The translations under genes and the position numbers were made by a program. Positions 1-9,819 of a stretch of DNA of 64,000 nt are shown here, in pieces (the stretch's first letter is position 1; every line of letters starts with the position of its first letter). The stretch is from Theocolax elegans (Eukaryota; Arthropoda; Insecta; Hymenoptera; Cerocephalidae), in contig CM047426.1 of NCBI GenBank assembly GCA_026168455.1, positions 59,542,896 through 59,606,895 of the forward strand, written 5' to 3'. The notes under the pieces are model-generated. The model was given only the letters and a program-made list of their open reading frames with translations. It had not been told where the DNA came from and ran no database searches.

Positions 1-475
1 CCTCAAGCAACGATGAACGTCGTGAAAGCTGTACGGAGAGACTTACTCATAAACGTCAGTCCAACCGTAAACTCGACGACCGAGCACAGCCGGAAATTCC
101 GGAGCAAGGTCACAGAGAGAGGTCGAACAGACGTAGAGAAACGCCTCGAGAGAAACGTGCGGTGGCTACTTGCGATCAGTGTTCTCAGACGGTTTCGTCC
201 GATGGGTATCAGTCTGATCGCGAACCTGCTCGTAGGAGACCCGATTCTCGTAGGGCGGCTGAAGGCCGACAAGAGAGTAGGAATCCGTCTACCAGCAGGC
301 GTAGGAGTTCCCGGACGGATAATAGAGACGACCGTCGGGAAAGAGACTCCTATGAGGCCAGGCCAAGGTATCGTGAAGACGATAACCGAACGCACGATCG
401 GACTGGGTGTGCACGAGAGCTGCGTATCTGGAACATGTCCTTTGATGGTGAGACCAAAAAGGACGCGGAAGAGTT
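1..475 (+). repeat. Partial gag copy, apparently identical to 1044-1518
   Basis: Bases 1-475 match 1044-1518 without a difference that I could find (offset 1043). The match stops within the codons for AEEF. After it the sequence is that of the region just upstream of the gag start at 557, so 476-1518 looks like a tandem unit whose previous copy runs off the left edge. The copy keeps an open frame that reads through the junction to a stop at 558-560. Either a very recent tandem duplication or an assembly artefact would explain it. Confidence 0.8.
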
Positions 476-556
476 CACTGTTGTACTGCACAAAGCCCGA
501 GGTTATCATCAACAGGTGCTACACCTAAACGGTTTGGTGAGGTACTGGGAGCAAAC

Positions 557-1903
557 ATGACCACGACTGCAATCCCCTATGTTCCTGTTTCGGTGGCTGC
601 AACCTCGTGCACAACCACTACGTCGACGGTTACGACCGTGACGACTGCTCAACTCGAAGGTTTTTATGCACCCGCATATTACCTTCCAATTGAAGAGCAA
701 AGAAACAGCGGACATCTTGGCACAAGAGAGAGTAAAGTGCCAACACAACATTTTGACTTGGGTTCGCAGACGGAAGCCGACCGTCGTACGTCACGAGGAT
801 ACACCTCTAGACAATACGACAGCAGGCAACCCGAGGCTAATACAACCGAACGTCAATTTGTTGATGATAGGAATGGATATGACCTTCCTAATGACGTCAG
901 TGTTCAATCTTACGAAAAACCAAGGTTTGAACAGATACGTCGTGAGACCTCTTCTATGACTTGTGAGGGACAAGATAGAAGAGAGAGGCGTGAGTACACG
1001 ACTCCAAACAGAAATGCACGACACCATCGTTCTGTGAGTAGAGCCTCAAGCAACGATGAACGTCGTGAAAGCTGTACGGAGAGACTTACTCATAAACGTC
1101 AGTCCAACCGTAAACTCGACGACCGAGCACAGCCGGAAATTCCGGAGCAAGGTCACAGAGAGAGGTCGAACAGACGTAGAGAAACGCCTCGAGAGAAACG
1201 TGCGGTGGCTACTTGCGATCAGTGTTCTCAGACGGTTTCGTCCGATGGGTATCAGTCTGATCGCGAACCTGCTCGTAGGAGACCCGATTCTCGTAGGGCG
1301 GCTGAAGGCCGACAAGAGAGTAGGAATCCGTCTACCAGCAGGCGTAGGAGTTCCCGGACGGATAATAGAGACGACCGTCGGGAAAGAGACTCCTATGAGG
1401 CCAGGCCAAGGTATCGTGAAGACGATAACCGAACGCACGATCGGACTGGGTGTGCACGAGAGCTGCGTATCTGGAACATGTCCTTTGATGGTGAGACCAA
1501 AAAGGACGCGGAAGAGTTTCTGAACCGTTTGCACGACTTCAGAAATGACAACGAGTTCTCAGATCGCAGGATGTTCAGTGCCCTGCCCAATGTGTTCTCA
1601 AAATCAGCTCTGTTCTGGTATAGAACAGTACAGCCATCTCTTCGAGATTGGCGTGATTTTGAGATCGAGTTCCTAAATGAGTATTGCCGTACAATAAATG
1701 ACGAAGATTTACTCATGGAACTTCGATCAAGAACACAAAATGAGGGAGAAAAGGCTACGACGATCTTGAACTGTTTCAGAGCGATCGTAAATAAATTTAA
1801 ATGCCCTCCCTCATTAGAACAACAGGTGAAAATGGCATACTTGCAGATGAGGCCAGATTACCGTAGGTACATACCAGTTATGACAAATCAGGAATTTCTC
1901 TAA
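557..1903 (+). CDS. Retrotransposon gag, N-terminal and capsid part
   Basis: A 448-codon frame opening with an ATG at 557. Residues 1-60 are Thr/Val-rich; residues about 90-310 are extremely rich in Arg, Ser, Asp and Glu, including a run with CDQCSQ near residue 220. From about residue 310 a capsid-like segment follows (GCARELRIWNMSFDG, then AEEFLNRLHDF and SALFWYRT), resembling the retrotransposon gag domain of gypsy-type elements. The frame ends at a TAA (1901-1903) just where the next frame (from 1905) continues the same protein, so a one-base shift has cut gag in two. Gag packages the element RNA in cytoplasmic particles. Confidence 0.75.
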   Translation: MTTTAIPYVPVSVAATSCTTTTSTVTTVTTAQLEGFYAPAYYLPIEEQRNSGHLGTRESKVPTQHFDLGSQTEADRRTSRGYTSRQYDSRQPEANTTERQFVDDRNGYDLPNDVSVQSYEKPRFEQIRRETSSMTCEGQDRRERREYTTPNRNARHHRSVSRASSNDERRESCTERLTHKRQSNRKLDDRAQPEIPEQGHRERSNRRRETPREKRAVATCDQCSQTVSSDGYQSDREPARRRPDSRRAAEGRQESRNPSTSRRRSSRTDNRDDRRERDSYEARPRYREDDNRTHDRTGCARELRIWNMSFDGETKKDAEEFLNRLHDFRNDNEFSDRRMFSALPNVFSKSALFWYRTVQPSLRDWRDFEIEFLNEYCRTINDEDLLMELRSRTQNEGEKATTILNCFRAIVNKFKCPPSLEQQVKMAYLQMRPDYRRYIPVMTNQEFL

Positions 1904-1904
1904 T

Positions 1905-2810
1905 TTGACAAGCTACGGTAAAGAGTACGAGCAGCATTTAACATGGGACACGAAATTTTCCAGTTCCAACGTTAAGCGCGAGAAGCTCGTACCAGAAGCT
2001 TTTCCGAAACAGAGTGGTGGAGCACGAGTTTCGGGTAAAGTGGCGACTGTTATCGAAAAGAGTAAGGATGAGTCTTTTCATTCGGATAAACAGTCGTCGA
2101 AGAAAACTATTAAGAAGAAGAGCAAGAAAAGTGCGAAAAACTCGCCAAACTCCTCTTCGAGCGAATACGAAGCAGCCGCTGTGTACGGTACTTCCAACGT
2201 CGCTAATAGTTTTCAGAAACGATACGGCAAGTCGAATAATGGAGTGAGTGCCCCCAATTCAAAAGCCGTATCGTACGTGCCTGTTTCTCAACAGTCACCT
2301 GGGAAACAAAAACAGAGCTTGGGCAAAAGAGAAAGACGTGCTTTGACGAATTCTCAACTGCCCCAGCAAAACGTTTTCGTCCCACAAATGGCACAAATCC
2401 TGGTGAGGTATGTGCAACCACAGGCCACGGCAGTAAATCCAACGAACCTGAGCACGAACTTTGTCGGCGTGTGTTTCACATGCCAAAAAGTCGGTCAAAG
2501 GTCGTCGGATTGGCCGAGCCGAACATGCTACCGATGCGGAAACATTGGGCACTCCGCTGAGCAGTGCTCTACCGAATTGGTAGCAAAGGAGTGCCAACTG
2601 TGTGGAACTAGTGGCGTTACACTCCAAACATGTCCTAACTGCGTCAGATTCCTCCAAAACGTGGGAAACCCGAACGCAAAGGAGTGCCAGCTGTGTGGAA
2701 CTAGTGGCGTTACACTCCAAACATGTCCTAACTGCGTCAGATTCCTCCAAAACGTGGGAAACCCGAACGCAGGGCACCCGAGTTGCCCCGGGCGCCCTGC
2801 ACTGCAGTAA
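1905..2810 (+). CDS. Gag C-terminal part with CCHC zinc knuckles
   Basis: Continuation of gag in another frame; it has no ATG of its own at 1905 and was probably fused to the upstream frame before a one-base change. It has a Lys/Ser-rich stretch (residues about 50-90) and then the nucleic-acid-binding part: a degenerate first knuckle (CFTCQKVG) and a clean CCHC knuckle CYRCGNIGHSAEQC near residue 210, followed by two copies of a Cys-rich unit (KECQLCGTSG...CPNC). It ends at 2808-2810. The pol frame opens at 2816 in the -1 frame, consistent with gag-pol expression by -1 frameshifting, though the overlap has been lost to stops. Confidence 0.75.
   Translation: MTSYGKEYEQHLTWDTKFSSSNVKREKLVPEAFPKQSGGARVSGKVATVIEKSKDESFHSDKQSSKKTIKKKSKKSAKNSPNSSSSEYEAAAVYGTSNVANSFQKRYGKSNNGVSAPNSKAVSYVPVSQQSPGKQKQSLGKRERRALTNSQLPQQNVFVPQMAQILVRYVQPQATAVNPTNLSTNFVGVCFTCQKVGQRSSDWPSRTCYRCGNIGHSAEQCSTELVAKECQLCGTSGVTLQTCPNCVRFLQNVGNPNAKECQLCGTSGVTLQTCPNCVRFLQNVGNPNAGHPSCPGRPALQ
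2583..2768 (+). repeat. Two 93-bp tandem units encoding Cys-rich motif
   Basis: Units 2583-2675 and 2676-2768 differ by about one base (A or G at the ninth codon position region). Each keeps the gag frame and encodes 31 residues beginning AKECQLCGTSGV and containing CPNCVRFLQ. Because 93 is a multiple of three, the duplication adds an extra putative metal-binding segment without breaking the frame. Near identity points to a recent event. Confidence 0.9.
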
Positions 2811-2815
2811 GTTAA

Positions 2816-3610
2816 CCGCATGGCTTACAAGGGCAAGAGTTTAAGGTTGGAGAATCCTCCAAACTCTTTAGGAAGTCTAGCAAATCATTTGCTGACTTCA
2901 CTAAAGTCCTTAACGGAGATCAAATTCCCTCTCAGACCGAAGTTGGTGTTGAAAGTAAGTTTGAGTGTAAGGATCCTAAACGTTCTGGGGACTCGACCGA
3001 TGGAAAAGTTCTTAGAACACAACCTGTCAATCCCACCCGAGCTTTGCAAGGTAAAACAGAACAAGGAACCTTATTAGACCAACAAAAGCGTGAGGCTAAA
3101 GATTGGGCTAAGGGACTCCAAAGGCAATCATACTCTGGTAGCAGAGATATAATTGGTGAAGAAGGCGTAAAGAGATCGTTATCTCAGCCGCTTAGCACCA
3201 TCGGAGTGAACGACCTTGGTTGTTGCTTATCGTCACCCCGTTGTGACACACCTAGTAAAGAGGACAAAAAGACCTTGGTGCAGAAGGAAATTGTCCTCAA
3301 CAACGAGCCCTTGGTGGAGAAGGTAGTTGTCGATGGTGTGCATAACATGAACCGTACAAACTCGTTGCCGAGAAGTACAGTTCAGGGGGGGGGGGCAGAT
3401 GCCGTACCAAGTACGTCTAAAATGACGCAAACAGCATCGACTCCTAACGACGATGGTCAAACCGATCAGATAATTGCTGGAATCCAATCGGATAACCGGC
3501 TATTCTTTTTGGTACGACTCGGTGGAAAGGACTTTAAAGCACATTTCGATCGTGGCGCCACGGTTTCTCTTATACGACCAGATGTTGTCGAACAGTACAA
3601 GTTCAAATAG
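2816..3610 (+). pseudogene. Pol N-terminal part with aspartic protease, active site changed
   Basis: Frame opens after a TAA at 2813 and stays open to a TAG at 3608-3610. The last 40 residues look like the flap-containing retropepsin start: RLFFLVRLGGKDFKAHF followed by DRGATVSLIRPDVV. Retropepsins use D-S/T-G at this site; here the middle residue is Arg, which should abolish activity. A poly-G run of ten bases lies at about 3387-3396. The frame resumes immediately after the stop codon, so the stop is a point mutation within pol rather than a gene boundary. Confidence 0.7.
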
Positions 3611-5378
3611 AGACCTGTCAAGGTTATCGTGAAAGGTGTAGCTGGACCAGCACTTAAAGTCCTTGGCCTTATCGACATTCTATTCTGTGTAGAAGGCCTT
3701 GATGGCAATATCCAACTGAGAATTGTAGAGAAAATTGAGCATTCCATCATTCTCGGTATGGATTTTCTACAACATTGGAATATGGAAGTCAAATTAGGCG
3801 AAGCTATCTGGCGTATTGGCGAGAGTGATTGGAGACGCTTCGTCAGAGATACAGCTCATGACATTGATTCGAGGATTTCCGCTGAATGTTATGGTATAAT
3901 TGAGATACAGGACGACCAGCGGAAACAAGTCAAAGAGTTAGTTGAAAGCCTACTCTTGCCCTCGGGAGACGTCCACGGCTTTACGATGTTCACGGAGCAC
4001 CACATAGAGGTTGAACCTGGTGCAAGACCGGTTCGTCATAAGCCAAGACGTATGGCTCCCAAGGTCCTCGAATTTGCCCAGAGTGAGGTCAAAAAGATGT
4101 TTGACAAGGGCATTATTGAACCGAGTGCGAGTGATTGGTCAGATGCTCCGGTCATCGTCCGCAAGGACGAAGGGAGTTATCGCTTCTGTATCGATTTTCG
4201 AGACTTTAATGCAGTCACAAAACGTGATTCTTATCCAATTTCTAATATGGATACCATATTGGATAAGCTGCATAATGCAAGGTATATATCAAAAATCAAT
4301 CTTAAGAAAGCGTACCTGCAAATATTAATGGCCGAGGCGAGCCGGCATTATATTGCATTTACTGTACCAGGGTCGGGGCTGTGGCAGTTCATGAGAATGC
4401 CGTTTGGCCTCATGAATGCTCCTATGACCTTTGCACGGCTTATAGATGCAATTTTCGGGCCTAAGGTGGAACCTCACGTGTTTGGTTATCTAGACGACTT
4501 GATCGTCATTACCGAAACTCTTGAGGACCATCTAAAATGTCTCGAATACGTACTAAGGACGTTGAATGACGCTGGACTTGAAGTGAATCGAGAGAAGTAT
4601 GAGTTTTGTTGTTCCAATGTAACGTTCATTGGGTACAAATTGGACGCGGACAGCTTGAGGCCTGATAAGGAACGAGTCGCTCCAGTCCTTCACTACCCTA
4701 CCCCTCGTAATGTCAAACAGCTGATATCCTTCCTCGGGATGGTAGGCTGGTACTCTCGATTCATTAATCGAGAAGCTGACATTAAAGTTCCCCTTACCAA
4801 GTTGCTGCGTAAAGACCAGGCTTGGGATTGGGGCGAGGAGCAGGAGCAGACGTTTTGTCAGCTTAGATTTGCGTTAGCTGAAGCGCCTGTATTAGCCCAT
4901 CCAGAGTTTTCTAAGCCATTTACCGTCCAAAGTGGTAAATTCCTGGACTCTGTATCAGAACGAGAGGAAGGCTGGCGTCTTGTGCTACCCTTAGAGCAGA
5001 GGAACCGAGTTCTACTAGATTCTCATTTCCACCCAGCTATGGGTCACATGGGAATTGAAATAACTTACGAACGCGTTGCAAGAGATTACTATTGGCCAGG
5101 TATCTACCACGACACCAATTTGTCTTACGGTGTCTGATATGTCAGAACTATAAGATGTCTCAAGCAGGTCCTCAAGGCTTATGATTTAAATTGGCCATAC
5201 ACTTTCCTAAGGTTCATAAGGTATGTCTGCTAAAGTGGCACCAAAGTATGACAGACCCTTTGAAGTTAAAGAAGTACTATCTCCAGTAGTTCTGAGAGTA
5301 GAAGAGTCTGGTCGGAAACGGACCGAGGTACACATATCCGATGTGAAGAGATATGTACCACCTCGGGTTGCCATGTAA
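3611..5378 (+). pseudogene. Pol: reverse transcriptase and integrase remnants
   Basis: Protease end (IILGMDFLQHW) is followed by a gypsy-type RT: FRFCIDFRDFN-like motif at about 4170-4205 (reads YRFCIDFRDFNAVT), FGLMNAP at about 4405, and the catalytic YLDDLIVI at about 4487. RT connection ends with HPEFSKPFTVQ near 4930, where an RNase H domain of some 120 residues should begin. Instead the frame goes straight to an integrase H2C2 zinc domain (HFHPAMGHMG...YYWPGIYHD). After a stop at 5135 the CQNYKMSQ motif follows, then an abrupt jump to an integrase C-terminal segment (SAKVAPKYDRPFEV...ISDVKRYVPP) ending at 5376-5378. The DDE core is absent. Confidence 0.85.
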
Positions 5379-5588
5379 AGCGGCAGGGAAAACGTATCGG
5401 CGTACGTGAGAACAGTCAGCGAAGGCTGGGCTTAGTGACTGTATGCCACGTCAATATCATACGAAGCACGAAGAATCATTGCAGCCTCCAATTGAAGAGA
5501 AGCGTACAGCGCGCTGTCGTGGATAGATTGTGCCTTTCTTTCGACTCGGCCTTTCCGAGGGAAGTGGAGTCTAGGGGGGGGGGTGCTT

Positions 5589-6636
5589 TGTGACGGAAAT
5601 CGTCACACAATCTATTCACGACGAATAGAGTATTTAAATTCGCAAACTGTAAGTCGTCGGAGCCTTTCGTATGTCAAGGCCAACCGACGACACTTGTTTA
5701 TTTTTCTACGAGTATACAATTACGCGCGCGACTCTACGTAGGGATGGGAGTGAGAAAGAGTGTGTGTGTTTCCCCACTCTCATCCCTTTTTCGAGAAATT
5801 AGGCGATTACCTAATCAGTGTGTAATAATCCGCCGATCAAGACGGACTATTGTTTTGACCGTGATCGCGTGCTACTCGTGAGTGCCGAGAGTGCGCCCCA
5901 CCCCCCTCCTGCATTAAGCTCTGTGAACGGTTGTTCCGGAGCAGGGCTAGGTGCGGAGACCCGGGTGAACTTAAACGCGTGTTCCGTGAGGTGTGTGTGT
6001 GTTCAAGGACGGGGTCGTGCGCGAGTGAGACGCGGACCGCCAGGAGCTCGCCACGACAAGGGCCGCCTTCACCGCCTCAACTAGAGGTCGTCTCCTTGTG
6101 CAGGAGGGCGACCACTCACCGACGATCGGCTGGGCCATCCCCGAGGAGCGTCACCGGTAAGTGGTTTACTACTTTTGTGACCCCCCCCCCTTTGTGTGTG
6201 TGTACATCGGTAGTGTGTTCGAGTACAACGGTACTCGAATAGCGGTTCCCGGGAGTGAAACCTGTCGCAGGCGAGGATCTCGATCCGGCAGGTTTCTCGG
6301 GACTTCCCGAGTCGCGGCACACGGCCTGAGTGGCCATTTTGTTAATTATTCAATTAAAATAAATATTTCTTTTATTTTTATTTTTAATTAATTGTGTTTC
6401 ATTATTTCTCCCCGCTCCCGACGACATTCATTAATTTTTATATCGGGTCGAGGCAAGGAGGATTGCCTCAATCCTCCACACCGATCGTCCCAGCGAACTC
6501 GTGTTCCTGGCGACAGCGAGCATCTTCGCGAAATTAAATAATTGTGTGCGCGGTATTGGGCAACGCGGCCCAACGGTTTTATTAATTACATTAATTAATT
6601 AATTAATCATTCCGGGTACGCGAATACCACGTCACA
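5589..6636 (+). repeat. Candidate 3' LTR of the gypsy-like element
   Basis: A G-rich tract (5571-5583) like a polypurine tract precedes TGTGACGGAAATCGTCACA at 5589, itself a perfect short palindrome. The block is GC-rich, contains a TATA-like element (GAGTATTTAAATTC, about 5627), an AATAAA in the AT-rich part (about 6355), and ends with CGTCACA (6630-6636), the inverted match of the start. Length is about 1.05 kb. No second LTR is in the window, so the boundaries rest on the terminal inverted motif. The small open frames inside are not considered coding. Confidence 0.55.
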
Positions 6637-7611
6637 CACTACAGCTGTACAAGGAACATCATAGGGTAAATTGAGGTTATGTTGCTGTACACAAACAACG
6701 TGTACAGCCGATCTCCCGGATAATCACGCATACAAATACATATATGTGCGTAAACCTCACGACCAAATACCTACCTAGAGCCGTAGACGTAGCGGCTATC
6801 ATTCAGCGAGGTCAACGTCGTCGAGGAGAGAGGGGTGACTCGGCCTCGAACAGCAAGCGGCGGCGGGTGAGCTTTGTACCTGAAACTCATGCCGTACCAA
6901 TTAGATGAATACAGATAATAAGGAACGAATTATTAGTTACGTGGGAAGAGGTTGTACCGCATCTCCGAGACGGCAGCAGCACCAGGTCATCATCACCATA
7001 CAGCTGAGTTTACCGATACAGCCTGAACACAGCGGCACTCGACTCGCTCGCGAGACGCGAGATCGAGGTGCCTTGCACGAGTACGTACTGCGCAGGCGCG
7101 CGGTACGAACACGGAGCTCTCGAGTACGCCGAGGGCAGAGCTCTACGGACTGTCGACCCGACTACACCGGAAACGCAGCTATAGCGAGTGTGTGAAAAAG
7201 AGCGAGAGAAATAGAGCGAGAGAGAGAGAGAGAGAGAGCATCAGCATTCTCCCGACCAAGTGTCCCGGACTTAATCAAAAGGTTGGTGTGTTATTACCCC
7301 TTTCTGCCGACGGTACGGCCGTGTACCCGAAAAAAATGCGTACGAGCATCCCGTCCTTTCCCGTCCTCCCCTTTTCCCTCCTTACAGCGTATCCCGAGTA
7401 ACCGAAACTCGGCCACGGTTAGAAACGGCGAGTGTACTGCAAATTAGGTTTTGTTCGGCTAAGATAACACGAGTGTTATCGGTATTCGTCGCGTTTAACG
7501 CGGCTGGCGATCACCCACTAATTATCATTGTTAATAATAAATACATCTTTTATTCATAGTTACTTGCTGTCCCTAATTAACCCGCACCCTGATCCTAAGT
7601 GCAGCGTTACA
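6637..7611. repeat. GC-rich LTR-like block, unassigned
   Basis: Composition and layout resemble the preceding LTR: a GC-rich first part with a (GA)n tract (7213-7240), then an AT-richer part with AATAATAAATAC near 7530 and an end at about 7611 reading AGCGTTACA. I could not find a matching start, so termini and family stay open. It could be a second solo LTR or the remains of one nested against the first. Short frames at 6905-7195 and 7192-7401 have low-complexity or Arg-rich content and no recognisable domain. Confidence 0.35.
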
Positions 7612-8129
7612 ACGAATTATTAATAATTTGCTGTTTGTGGGATTGATTTCCACACATTAAGCTACTATTTTTTTATTGGAATAAAAAAAAGATTTTTTTA
7701 ATTTCAAAAAGGTACTTTAAAATACAAGTCACTGTTGCGATTCAGCGTGTCATAAAAATAATAAATCATTTAAGAATCCCAAATAACATGACACACCGCT
7801 TTGGAGCTCTAGATCGAACGCGTCGCGAAGCTCCTGAACGCCATGCATCGTAGCAAACTTTGCTTTTTGCATATAAGGCAAGACCGTGTAAAGCTCACGC
7901 TTCGCGCTCGCATCGTTTTTCAGTATTGGGTAAAATACATGACACAACAATTCAACTTTAATTAAATTTCACAAAGCTTGGGATTTTTGGCCTAATACAG
8001 AATATAATACACATCATAAGAGATAGTAATAAAAACATGACTTTAAATTATGTGCTTATAATCTTCTCCTTCGGATCATGTCACAATTCACGTACACTGC
8101 GATATATATAATTTTACTTATTTTAATAA
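7612..8129. other. AT-rich spacer, no gene seen
   Basis: AT-rich DNA with a moderately GC-rich patch at 7795-7920. The patch gives a 66-aa minus frame without recognisable features. Nothing else supported. Confidence 0.5.
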
Positions 8130-8448
8130 AACGTGATTTTTTGTACTATTTTCGTTATTATAACCGTTTTCATTTTTTAACTTTAAAAATATTGTTATAG
8201 GCGTAAAGTGTATAATAGAAAAAAGTTATGTTATTTTGAGACGAACATTTTATTCATTTTAAACTTTTTGAGTACGGATAATACACTTTGATTTATACGA
8301 AAAAACGTGAATTTTAGTACTTTTTCATCGTTTTAACCGTTTTTCTATGTTCACCTTCAAAAATACTGTTCTGTGCGTTAAATGTATAATAGAAAAAAGT
8401 TTTGTTATTTTAAAACGAACATTTCGTTCATTAAGAATTTTTTTGTAT
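8130..8448. repeat. Two diverged tandem copies of an approx. 175-bp AT-rich unit
   Basis: The unit with ACGTGATTTTTTGTAC, then CGTTTT, then GTATAATAGAAAAAAGTT appears at about 8130 and again, diverged, at about 8305. A third piece lies at about 9478-9580 on the other side of the foldback insertion (8464-9457). The insertion therefore interrupted a pre-existing tandem repeat. Confidence 0.65.
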
Positions 8449-8463
8449 AAACGATAGATTTAG

Positions 8464-9457
8464 TAGTTTAGGTTTTCCTCGATATTGATATACCTTTTTT
8501 TATTAAAAAATGATTTCATTTTACAACATCTTTTTAACACAATTTTTACATATATAAATCTAAGTTACTTACTATTTCGTCAATATATAGGTATACAATA
8601 TTAACAGCATCTCTGATGCGTCGCTCTGTAATTGAAAACAATAATTAAAATAACAAACGTTTAACAATTTTAGCACAGAGATTGAGGTTATATATAACAT
8701 ACCTTTCCCCTATTGTTGTGTCCATAATCAACACAAAAAATTGAAAATTAAATAAATACTTGAAGAACATTACAAAATAAATTAACACATAATCACACAT
8801 AAAGGTAAATTTTAATTTAGTCTTATAAAAAAAATTTTTTTTTTGAGTTCTCTTGTAAATAATCATAAATAATTTATTAATTTTTATTACTTATCAGTAC
8901 ACATAATGTACGTAATTTGAAGTTTCGCGCCTGTAGTGGGGATGACTGTGTTGTCGTTCTCATTAAGATTGATCGCATAGGTATCTCTGAAAACGCCTGA
9001 CTGCCTTTTGCTTAATATGTGTGATTATGTGTTAATTTATTTTGTAGTGTTCTTCAAGTATTTATTTAATTTTCAATTTTTTGTATTGATTATGGACACA
9101 ACAATAGAGGAAAGGTATGTTATATATAACCTCAATCTCTGTGCAAAAATTGTTAAACGTTTGTTATTTTAATCATTGTTTTCAATTATAGAGCGACGCA
9201 TCAGAGATGCTGTTAATATTGTATACCTATATATTGACGAAATAGTAAGTAACTTAGATTTATATATGTAAAAATTGTGTTAAAAAGATGTTGTAAAATG
9301 AAATCATTTTTTAATAAAAAAAGGTATAGCCTGATGAGGATGGAGGATATCCATCGAAACGTCGCCAAATAAATAAATATGGTTTGTTCATCAATATCGA
9401 GGAAAACCTAAACTACTTCTAAATACACTGCATGGACGACAAAAAATCACTCAATAA
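8464..9457. mobile_element. Foldback element with 15-bp target duplication, Penelope-like
   Basis: Two long inverted arms (about 8464-8801 and 9015-9415) surround a 213-bp loop. The element is bounded by a 15-bp direct repeat, AAACGATAGATTTAG, at 8449-8463 and 9458-9472. The arms are nearly identical apart from a 62-nt block (9328-9389) present only in the right arm; that block holds a hammerhead-like core. Penelope-like elements are known to have terminal repeats in direct or inverted arrangement and to encode hammerhead motifs, which is why I favour that class. There is no GIY-YIG or RT gene, so this would be a non-autonomous or truncated copy. Confidence 0.5.
9331..9363 (+). ncRNA. Hammerhead ribozyme-like motif
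   Basis: CTGATGA at 9331-9337, a six-pair stem II formed by GATGGA (9339-9344) and TCCATC (9350-9355) around a five-base loop, then GAAAC at 9356-9360 followed directly by GTC at 9361-9363. This is the conserved hammerhead core with a two-pair, loop-less stem III and GUC cleavage site, the minimal form described for Penelope-like elements and retrozymes. One G (9338) is unpaired before stem II and stem I is weak (GC/GC beside the core), so activity as a monomer is doubtful. Confidence 0.55.
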
Positions 9458-9778
9458 AAACGATAGATTTAGTTTTATTGTGAAAAAACGTGATTTTTTG
9501 TACTTTTTTCATTCTTTTGACCGTTTTTCTCTATTTATCTTTGAAAATATTATGCTGAACGTAAAGTGTACAATAGAATATCATTATACATAAAACATGA
9601 AACCATAACGAAAAAAAATAATAACAATAATAAATTTTAACAGACAAATGCAATTTAACTAAAACATTTAATAAAATGTATAAATAAAATGTATAAATAA
9701 AATAAAAATAAAATAAAAATTAGATCAAAGAAAAGTAAAATCAACAAACGGGTGAGTTACAAGGGAATATTAAAATTT

Positions 9779-9812
9779 TTATTTATTCATTTATTTATTT
9801 ATTTATTTATTT
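9779..9812 (-). repeat. (TTTA)n tail of the Jockey/CR1-type LINE
   Basis: Repeats of TTTA on the plus strand, hence TAAA on the LINE strand, immediately 3' of the LINE end. Many non-LTR elements finish in a short tandem repeat of this kind. Confidence 0.7.
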
Positions 9813-9819
9813 ATACGGG

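Larger units (their letters stand above)
1..6636 (+). mobile_element. Ty3/gypsy-like LTR retrotransposon, defective, with 3' LTR
   Basis: Read in order on the plus strand: an Arg/Ser-rich gag, CCHC zinc knuckles, a pepsin-like protease, reverse transcriptase with YLDD, an integrase zinc-binding domain, an integrase C-terminal segment, a G-rich polypurine-like tract (5571-5583) and an LTR-like block. This order (protease, RT, integrase) is that of Ty3/gypsy elements. The 5' LTR is outside the window. The element is not autonomous: gag is split by a frameshift near 1900, a stop breaks pol at 3608, and the RNase H and integrase catalytic segments are absent. No envelope gene is seen. Confidence 0.85.

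Noticed and set aside
3..528. Frames of 160-170 codons on both strands over the gag repeat
   Set aside because: Mirror and alternative frames of the Arg-rich gag; both copies show the same shadows.
5818..6391. Several overlapping open frames of 76-103 codons in the LTR-like block
   Set aside because: They overlap in both strands, follow GC-rich composition, and contain no domain; the block has LTR features.
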